Made by a program: the position numbers and the translations under genes. The notes beneath the pieces were generated by a model. The model had not been told where the DNA came from, searched no databases, and worked only from the letters and a program-made list of their open reading frames with translations. Below are positions 24,301 to 35,000 of a DNA stretch of 64,000 nt, in pieces. This DNA is from Shinisaurus crocodilurus (taxonomy: Eukaryota > Chordata > Lepidosauria > Squamata > Shinisauridae). The stretch spans positions 105,399,858 to 105,463,857 of the forward strand of contig CM037877.1 of assembly GCA_021292165.1 (NCBI GenBank), read 5' to 3'. Numbering within the stretch: position 1 is the first letter of the stretch; the number at the start of each line of letters is the position of its first letter.

Positions 24301-27300
24301 CCTTTTCTAAGATGATGCTTGCCACCTGTAGTTTTTGTAAGTATTTGTATTTAAAAATATATATATATTTTAAAAAATTGCTACCTGAGTAATCAGGGCA
24401 CCTCTTATAGTTGCTCAGACGGTTTTTAATTGATTAAACCACATTGAATATTTTTATAATGAGGCAGGAAAAAATGTGGAAAATAAAACAATCTGTGCAG
24501 CCCTAGATTGTGATTCTTTGTGTGTGTGTGTGTGTGTCAGAGTGAGAGAGAGTGAGCATATTCATGTATTATTTTTTATACTGCCCAGTAGCTAAAGCTC
24601 TCTGGGTGGTTCACAAATCAAACTGTGAAATACAATAAGATAGTAACTATATGGTCCCAGGGTTTGGTCTGAAGGCACATGAGGCGGCTACCTTGCTGAA
24701 GCTATGCAGGTCTGGGTATGGTCAGTGCTTGGAGGGGAGACCACCGGGGAACCTCATGTAGCCACCTTGAGTTCATGGTGGAAGAAAGATGGGAGATAAA
24801 TATAATGAATAAGAAACCTTTAAAAGTCTAAAGCCAAGGTAAAAATCAGCAGCAGTGCAAAGATCTAAAACTGCACGAACGCACAACTGTCTGCTTGGAC
24901 ACTTTGAAAACCAGGCGGAGTGGTGTGGTCTTTTGGAGTGACCATGTGCAGATCACAACTTTAACTTCTAAAAGTTCTGTTCTGGGTGTGGTGTGTCAGT
25001 GACTGCCAAGTTGAGTCGAAGGGAAGAGAGGACCATAACAAATCTTGCAGAAGAGCATTTCTTACATGCTTTGCGTGTGTGTTCTGCCGTTCTACTCCAG
25101 ACCCGTTCCCGCAGTGGGAGCGCGCTCCTGCACTCCCAGTCCAGTGCCGAGGACACCAAGGAGGAGCCGCTGGAGATCAAGCAGGAACCCGATGACCCTT
25201 CTTCACAGGCAGCAAGCTCCAAGGGCCCCCCTGAGGATGCCCCTGAAACCAAGGCGAGGCGGGATGAAGAGGAGAGGGAGCGCGAAAGGCGGGAAAAGGA
25301 GCGGGAACGGGAGAAAGAGAAGGAGAGGGAACGGGAGAAGGAGAAGGAGAAAGAAAGGGAACGGGAGAAGCAGAAACAGAAGGAGTCGGAGAAGGAAAGG
25401 GAATCCGCCAAAGAGAAGGACAAAGGAAAGCATGACGACGGAAGGAAAAAGGAAGCAGAACTGGTCAAGCAGTTGAAAGCTGATCTTAAGTAAGAAACAT
25501 TTTTCCTGGAGAGTTGCCCCTTGATTGTTGGATGGGAATGTCTCTATTTTGGGGTTGCAAAGAGAAAAGGAGAAAAACAGAGGGATTAAAGTTTGGTCCT
25601 CATACTAAGATCCCGAATGATGTACCTGGATTCACCAGCAATCTGGGATTGTTTCTGGGCTACCAGCATTGGTCCTTGGGAGGAAAAAGTGCAAGAAATG
25701 TGGCTAAGCAGGATTTCTTCTCCAGTTCAGGGACTAGAACCATAAAATATTGAGCCACTGTATCCACTTTTGGGTTCTATATTTATTTATTTGACCATAT
25801 TTATAAGCTGCCCTAGAACAAAGTTCTCAGGGCAGGTCACTGCAAGAAATAAGTAAAATTCAATAACCATAAAAAGGATAAAAATAAAGCATAAAAACAG
25901 TAAAAGAGAGTTAAAATGGCTTAAAGCTAAGGCAGATTAAAAGGCTTAGGAAAATAAGAAGACCTTTGCCTGGCACCAAAATGACACCAAGGTAGGCACC
26001 AGGCGAGCCTCTCTGCGGACGGCATTCCACAGCCTGGGTGCCACCATTGAGAAGGCCCTGTCATCCGTAGCTACCCACCACACTTCACACAGCAGGGCAC
26101 TTGCAGAAGAGTCTCTGAAGCTCCCAAGGTCCAGGTGAAGAGAGACGGTCCTTTGGGTACCCTAGTCCTAAGCCTTGAATGGCCTTTGAGGTCAAAACCA
26201 GCGCCTTGAATTAGGCCCAGAAATAGACTGGGTGCTAGTGAAGATGGCAAAGTACTGATGTAATGTGCTCATATTGCCCAGTTAGCAGTCTCACTGTCAT
26301 CTTCTGACCTAATTGAAGTTTCTGGACCTTTTTCAAAGGCAGCCCCTCTGTACAACACATTGTGCTATTAGGATTGGCGAAAAGGTACATTGCAGTATTT
26401 TTTAGCCAGTATTAGGGGCAGAGTGGGTGGATACAGCCAGTCTTTTCTGGGATGTTGAGCCTGATTTCTTAAAACCCTCAGTGAATGAGAAATGGTTCTT
26501 GCACGCTACCTCTGGAGCATCCAGTTGTGACTGCAACTGGAGCTACGATCAGCTGTTGATCTGTTCCAGTTCAGTGGTGCCGAGTATATTTGGATAGAGG
26601 TTTCCTGTTTTGGCCCCTGAGCATCACCCTTGGAGACCCATGAGAAGAGTGCTGTTTTAGCCCTAACATGGTAGGAAGTTGAAAGCACGGTCCTTGATTT
26701 GAAGGCGATGGTATTGCGTTCTGTTTTGCTCTTGTCGCATTTTCCGTTTTATCTTTCAACCTACTCAGGAAGGCCCAAGAAAGCCAGAAGGAAATGAAGT
26801 TGTTGTTAGATATGTACCGCTCTGCCCCAAAGGAGCAGAGAGACAAAGTTCAACTGATGGCTGCCGAGAAGAAGGCCAAAGCTGAGGTAATGGTCTCTGC
26901 TGTTGCCCAATCTGTTTTTTAAAACTATTTATATCCTGCCCTTCTGTCACGTGTGGGACCTTCAGTACGGCTCGCAGTGCATCATAAAGCAACCTAGTAA
27001 TTTGGAGAGAATTGGGAAATGTCCTCCATGAACTCTTCATGATCCATTTTGGCCGAGACCTCCATTTTATTTGTGAATTCAGTGTGGGATGGCACACTGC
27101 TAATCCCATATTATAGAACTGGATAAACGTGGTTTTCTATCAATGTTTAATTCCTTGAAATCATACATTTTCTAGAAGAATTTTTTTCCAGGAGATTGTG
27201 GGTGACGTTTGGTACCTTTTGAGCTCTCCGCTGCCGCCTCTAAAAATTCCCATTCTTAGTTTGAAATCCTTTCCCTTCCTTCTCCCAATTCTGTTTGCTG

Positions 27301-29015
27301 CAGTTGGAGGAGCTAAGGCAAAGAGTGAAGGAGCTGGAGGACAAGGAGAAAAAAGAGAGCAAGAAGATGGCTGACGAGGATGCTCTCAGGAAGATCCGGG
27401 CAGTGGAGGAACAGATTGAATACTTGCAGAAGAAACTAGCCATGGCTAAACAGGTCAGAAGCATTTGCAAGAAGGCTTTCTGGCCTGTCTCATTCCTCTG
27501 GGATGCTGAACCTTTGGTTTCTTAATGAGAGGTGAATGGGTTCTTAGGGTGGCGATATTTTTCTCTCCCAAGTTAAGAACATAGGAAGCTGCCTTCTACT
27601 GAATCAGATCATTGGTCCATCTAGCCAGTATTGTTGGCACTGATTGGCAGCAGCTCTCCAGGGTTTCAGGCAGGAGTTTTTCCAGCCCTACCTGGGGATG
27701 CCGGGGATTGAACCGGGGACCTTCTGCATGCAAAGCACAGGCTCTACCACTGAGCTGAGGCCCCTCCCATCCAAACTTCTTACCACCAGCCCCATCAGAT
27801 GGTGCCCGCCTTGTTCCTGGCCCAGCCAGTTGGGTGTCATCGTCATACCCCTTGGCTAGGGAAGTGCCCATATAACCTAAATTGTATATAATCTGCCCCA
27901 TGCTGAAGAGCTCAAGGTGCACCAGAGCCCAGGGGCCTGTGAATCAATTGATGGGTGTGGTGGTTCATACCTAGATGCTCCAAGAAAGCCACTGCACAAG
28001 CCCCATAATCCTTAGCCAGGATAGCTGGGTGACTGGCCAGATGGGCGATTTAAAAATAAAATAAATAAATAAAATAAATAAAGGGGGGTCATAGTCCCAC
28101 CCATCTGGAGGACATCTGGTTGGGGAAGGCTGCTGTAAGGGAAACAAGAGGCACCATCTGGGAAAAAACAACCTTCCCCCTCATAAAATGGCTTGGTTAA
28201 TTCCCACGCATGAGAACTTGTCACAGCCTCTTCTGTGCTGCTGCTGTAGCATCCCTTCCACAAGTTTAACACTTCCTAGTCACTTCTCAGGCCACCTCGA
28301 ATGAATTGTCTTATAAAAGTAGCCCGTGAACACAAAGGGGCTTCACATAACAGTCCAAAGGAAAGGTGGAAGTCACAGCCTCCCTTCCCGCTTGATTACA
28401 GGAAGAAGAGGCACTGCTCTCTGAGATGGACGTGACGGGCCAAGCCTTTGAGGACATGCAAGAGCAGAACATTCGCCTGATGCAGCAGCTGAGGGAGAAG
28501 GACGATGCCAACTTCAAGCTCATGTCGGAACGCATCAAATCCAACCAGATCCACAAGCTGCTCAAGGAAGAGAAGGAGGAGCTGGCGGACCAGGTCCTTA
28601 CCCTGAAGACACAGGTAAGTGGGAAAACTAGAGGAGGAAGAGGAAGGAGATACAGGGCTGGAAATGGACTCCTCTCTGAGCCAATTGTGTTGAACAGCAA
28701 GAGGCTGTATCTTGATGTGTAACACTCAAGGCTGTGTGCGTGCGCTGCAGTTCTGCAGGAGCACAGGAAAAAAGCACGCAATATGGGTCCAGGTGCAGAA
28801 TTCAGCTTTCTGCAATCTTGCCTTTCACCTTAAAGCAAAAGCAAGCTTATGCCTGTGACCAGGATGGGAGAACCTGTGGCACTCCAGAGTTTGCTAGGTT
28901 ACAACCCCCATCTTCCCAAATCCTCGGCCATGTTGGCAGGAGCTGATGGGAGTTGGACTCCAACAACATCTGGTTCTCACGGCAGGGATAAGCCTACAGC
29001 GTCATACTGCAAAGG

Positions 29016-29049
<34 letters not shown>

Positions 29050-32000
29050 CACGTGACTGCTGTTCCATAGGAAATAATTCCCCAAGAAAACTAGTATGTC
29101 AGGGAGAAGGTAAGGCTTAGTAAAGCCTTTCTTCCTGACATACTAGTTATCCAGGTGGAAGGAGCCTTTTTAGAACAGAGGAGCATTCAGCAGCATGGGA
29201 CACCACACCGCCCTTGTAGTCCAGACAGGCTTCCCAACTCAGTAAGAGCAAGGCCTCGGAAGCCAAATGAGTGGCTGAATACGTTTTCCAGGGGTGGCTG
29301 GGAGGGCTCAATGCCCTGCATACCTCCCCATGCCTTGATTATGCAAAATAATTTTTAAAATGCAGAGTACATTATGCAAAACAAGATATCTTGCAAATTA
29401 GCCCCCGTTACATCATTTCCCCCAATTTAGCTTTTCTTGGCACGGAATTAAGGTTGCCTGGATGCACTCGGCCCTGATAATACTTTGGTTTCTTGTCTCT
29501 TATTGTCTGATAAGAGGCCTTATTTTGCTTTGACCCAGATGTGATCTTGCTGCCCTACTATCTCTGAGCATGGGGTGGGCTGTTGGACTGCACAAGTTGA
29601 ATTTTTGGACTGTCACTTAAACCATGCACGCATGCAAGACGTTGCTTGATGCGAATGCACGCACGCACATGTGAAATGGCCAGTGAAACTTCATCAAGGG
29701 TATTTTCAGGTCATCTTGGCCACAGTCCTTTTTAATGCAGCCAACTCCTCCCAAGGATCAGTGAGTCACATGTTGTTAAATATGTGAGCTGGCCTTTTCA
29801 CAGACGATTCTTGTAGAAGGCTTCCTTGGCAGAGGGGCCGCCTTGTCACCACATGTGTGGTATGACTAAGTCTGGACAAAATTGTGCGCGTGCTGCAATT
29901 CTGCAGGAGTGCAGAATGTGGTTTTGAGTGTAGAATTCCGCTTCTTGAGCATCTGTGTTTTCATTCTTTTTTTTTAAAAGCAAGTTTCTAGTGCTTTACT
30001 TTTGATGTTGAATCTCGGGACTGGGGGGTCAAATCCGGCCCACCTGGGCTCCCAGTCTGGCCCTCTGTGGTTCCCCAGATGGCCACACCTGCTTCCCCAC
30101 ATCACCAGGTGGTTCCTGCCCCCCCCCCCCCCCCGTGTGCGCTGCCTATCGTTTGGTGGCTTCTTGGCTTTTGTTCCATTCCTTCCCCATTCTAAAAGGC
30201 AGAAATGGCTCTTCCATGACTTAGTGGCAGTAAGAGCTTTAAGCTACAATATGCTGGCATTTTTGGTCCCTCCCCATTTTGCCTTTGGCCCTTGGGCTGG
30301 AGGAGGTCCCCCACCCCGGTCTCGAAAGATCGGCTTGGAAGGGCGTGGGCACTGGGCAGTTCCTGCTTACATCTCGGATGCTGGGCGAGGGGAGATTTCC
30401 AGTGGCTGTGCATCGTTCCCCCACCTCCCCCCCCAGCTAGCGAAAGCTTCACAGAGTTTATACAATGCTCCGGAGCCCGCTTTATCATGGTGCAGAACTT
30501 TGACATGCGCTAGCGCTGTGCGCACACCATCCTCCGCTAACTGCTTCTCTTTTCCTCTCCCTTTTCCCCTTGAAGGTGGATGCCCAGTTGCAAGTGGTGC
30601 GTAAGCTAGAGGAGAAGGAGCACCTGCTGCAGAGCAACATCGGCACGGGAGAAAAGGAGCTGGGGCTGCGCACCCAGGCGCTGGAGATGAACAAGCGTAA
30701 GGTAACGGCCGCTGTACCAAAGCTCACTGCGCCGGCCGTGAGTCTCAAAGCGGGTGACTCTGAGCCGGTTGCTCTCTCCCCGTTCTAACCTACCTCACAG
30801 GGTTGCTTTGATGATCAAATGGGGGCGTGGGTGGGGGAGGATGACCATGTATGACATCTTGAGCATCTTGGAGGAAAGTCAGGCTATAAGCGTACATGAA
30901 AATAAAATAAAAGGAAAAGCAGCTTTTATTTATTTTAGGACTAGTGAACAGACCCGGCTTTCCACAGGTTGGAATAGCCCCTAGTCTGATACACGAAAGC
31001 CTTCAAGCAAGCTTACACAGCTGTCAGAGTTGGACACATTATGCCCGGGCCGTCTGAGTGAAGCCATGCCCGCTGGCACCCCTAGCCGCAGCCCCCTACC
31101 ATGGTGCACTTCTCTACACCCCCCACACACCCCGAGAAGGGTCTGTCCACTCCATTCCCCTAGCTGATATCAAAGGAGAATCACGGAAATACAAGTATCA
31201 AAAAAAGTGTGAAAACACCACCGTGATAGAACTTTCTTTTATCTATTTTTAAATTTTTTGACAACTTTTTACAATACATTTTGCAGTGTCAGATTTGTTA
31301 TATTTATATAAACTTTAAAAACTATTCAATAATCAAACTTTACAAACTGTTCACTGATCATGCTGTGACACAGAGTATAAATCATGTATAATGATACAAA
31401 TACCCAATGGTAAAGCATCCACCAAACTTTACTGTATTATGTTTTATAGAGTTGAATGAAAACCTTCCTCTGTTTTTTCTTTCTCTTTATGGAGTAGCTG
31501 AAGCCTTTACTCTAATTATTTTGAGATGGCCTTCAAGTAAGCCTTTCTCTCTGTTTTTTTCTTCCTGAGTGGCTTAAAGCATTATTTCTCCTTGGAATGG
31601 TTTCCAGAATCCTGATATTCACCGTATCCTCACTTGTTTTTCTCCCCAACAAGAAACCAGTTTGGAATTCTTGCTTCATGCATATTTGCCTTTATCAAGG
31701 GTTTCAAGGATAGTCACGGACTGTATCAGTTTCATTACATTCTATAATACAAAAACATTTGTTGCAGTGTTGCCAGGCATATTTACTCCATTCCCCTGAC
31801 AAGGAGCGGCCGTATCACGCTGTCCCTCAGCCTACTAATCTCTGCTGACTTGAAACAGTAAGGACTGCAAAGCTGTGAGCTGGTTAAGGAAGTCTGCCCC
31901 TAGTGGCTAAAGATGTTCCCTCAGGCTTCAACCACATGGACGCATTTACATTGATTAAAATTACCGGTAATGTGTTTTAAAACCAAAATAACCCCGAGGT

Positions 32001-35000
32001 GCACATCCCTAGCCAGTCCCTTTAGCATGCATGCCATGTTTCAGGTGTCCGGGTTTCACAGTCTTGGTGCTGACAGATGGACGGACACAGATCCTCCTCT
32101 ATTATTATAGATTTATATCTTGCCTTTTCCACATGTTTTAAGGAGGCTAACAAACTTGAGTTAAAGCCATAGGGCATCATGAGAAAACATACATAATAAA
32201 AACAGCAACCGGCAGCATACAATTGATAAAGCAAACTAAGGAGCAGGTCACACGACAGGGAGAACAGTTCTCCCGAACGTTAGAACAAATTTCGTTAAAA
32301 GCTTGAGGGAGCAGGATGGACTTTGCCTGGTGCCAGAAAGGTAGTTATGAAGATCTTGTGGCCTTCTGTCCCTGTGCCGCGGTGGTTGTGCGAGTGCTTT
32401 TGAATTTGTGCATCATCGTTAATAGGGAGGGATGGTTATTTTATTTGATCTCCCTCCAGGGGGAAACACAGAGAAAATCCGAAATAATTCTGTAATTAGG
32501 GCACAAAAAAACAGATTACAAACCCTGTGGAGTATAGAAAACTAAAAAAGAAAAGGACAAGCACGGCCACAAAGTGATTTTGATGGAGACAAAAAGGGGC
32601 AGTGGATGAAAGGAAATGCAGAACTTCAAAGGAATAATGAGCAGGGCAGCCAGCTGGAAATAATTAGGTTGGCTGAGGCCTTCCGGGAGGGATCAGTGAT
32701 GAGAGGAACTGGAAAGCAGAATGTGCTGCGGGGTAGAAGGTCAGGAGAAGAGGAGCAATTGATGAAGTTGTGAAAGGAATCCCTCCTCGAAAAATTGCAT
32801 CCATGCAACAGGTAGATGCTCTTGCACTAGCTGAACCTCAAAGTACTCTGAGCTCCCCCCCCCCCAAAGGTTGTGTGCTGTTTGGCTACCGTGCCAGCAA
32901 CATCAATTGTTAAGTATATGAATGTGCGGTGCAGAAATCAGAGATAAGAATTACCTTGTGGGGGTCACACAAACGTTGGTGTCGGCCTTTCCCAGCCTGG
33001 TGCCCTCCAGACATTTTGGGCTGCGACTCCCAGAATTCCTGAGCATTGGGCATGCTGGCTGGGGTTGATGGGAGTTGTAGTCCAGCTATATCTGGGGACC
33101 CAGTCAACTGAGAAGATGAGGGTGGGGAATGTGTGGCTCTCCAGATGTTGTTGGACTGCAACTCCCATTATCCTCGCCATAGGCTGAGCTGGCTGAGGCT
33201 GGTGGGACTTGTGCAGCCCTCCAGGTATTGGTGGACTGCAACTTGCATCTGCCCTAGCCAGCATAGTGGTGGTCGTGGTCGCATCTCTTAATCCCCTTCG
33301 AAGTTAAGCACAAGAACTGTTCTTCTGATCAGCAGACTTTTATTACGCTAAACAAGCCAAGCTGGCTTTAGATTACAGATTCAGCGTTTTACAGAAATCA
33401 AATCATAAAAGAAGCAAGCGGTGTTGGCTTCCTGTAGAATCAGTTCATTAATGCAATACGACCCAGTTGAAAGTTGATTTCAGATTAATTAGAATTAGCT
33501 AACACCCTCCCCTTCCCAGTAACCGAAATCCCCAAAACCAGCCCCTCAGGGCGGTTCCTGATGTCTCAGAGCCAGCTGCTTAGGACATCTCCCTCCTCAT
33601 CCTTGGTCTTCCCTCCTTAATTGACCTCTCACCTTGGCTCTGTTGCGCCCACTTCCCCCTCCTGCCCCTCTTCAGAAAGACTCTGGTTTCCCACGGTTTC
33701 AGGAGCAGCCTGACACTCCCTCCTCGCCCATCTCTACTCCTTCTGTCCTTGGTTCTTCAGTCTCCACTTCCCCCTCCCCCTCTTCATCTGAATCACAGTC
33801 TATTCCCATTTCCTTTTGAGGCTCCTCTGCAGAACTAGTGGGCCCAAGCCCTGCAACAGCCACCCGTGAGGGATGATGGGAGTTGCAGTTCCACAACATC
33901 TGGAAGGTCACCCGTTCCCCATCCCCGGAGTGGACTTTTGTGTGACCCTCACTGGGTAATTCTTAGATTCTTTGTGGCTATTTCTGCACTGCATGTTGCA
34001 ACAACCCATCTTGCTTGGCAAGTGTGAGTTCTCCAAGAGGGAAAACCCTTTCACACTATCCTCATCGTCAAGGCCTCTTCCCTTGGCTTTCAACCCAGCT
34101 TATCTGGCATTGTGTGTTCGACAACAGCCGGCCAGATTCCTCGGTAAACGCATCAGCAGGGTGCAAAAGTGACATCCCTTAGGCCTGCAGAGAAGGAGAA
34201 ACTTCAGGAAAGCAGTGCAGAGCCCACAGCTTGTGATGGTCCTGTGGCCGTATCTCTCTGTGCAAGCTTTATTTTTTCTTTTAAATTTATTCATGGGTTT
34301 TATTTCCACCTTCCCCTCTTCCAACAAGCAAAAGCATTAACACTGCAGTATAAAAAAGCGATATGTAAAAGCAATCGGCAGAAATGAAAACGAACACTAA
34401 AGAAGCATCAGGGCATGTGCAGAGGATGAAAAGGCCTGGGGAAAAGATAAAAAGATAATTGCCCAGCACCGAAATGACATCATGGTTGGCGCCAGGCAAG
34501 TCTCCCTGGGGGAGAGTGTTGCACGGGGAGGCTCACCTGGCACCTAATGCTGATGTTAGCTTAAAAGTTTTTGGGGTAAGAGAGGTGGAGCTTGCAACTT
34601 GTTCAGGCCCTGTGTGATGTGTTTTTGCTCTTGCATGCTGCTGCTTTCTTTCTCCCCCATCCTTTCTTTCCTTCCCCCGTCATCCCTATTGTGGTCCGTT
34701 CCATTTTAAATCCACTCTTTCTCCAGGCGTTCCAGCTGGAAGTAGCAGGACGAGGAGGCAGAATCGACTGTGCTCATATCAGACCTCAAGAGTGGGATTA
34801 AGGAGCAAGGTGGAACATTAGATTTGAGCCCTTGGGTGCGTCTGTCCAGTTTGGTAATACGACTGCAAACTCTTCTTTTCCTGTTCCTTTGCAGGCTATG
34901 GACGCAGCTCAGCTTGCCGATGACCTTCGGGCGCAGTTGGAGCTGGCCCAGAAGAAGCTGCATGACTTCCAGGATGAGATTGTGGAGAACAGTGTGACAA

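Noticed and set aside
24993..25100. Upstream extension of RNF20 exon 13 as coding
   Set aside because: The frame is open by chance; homology to RNF20 begins after the CTACTCCAG acceptor at 25100.
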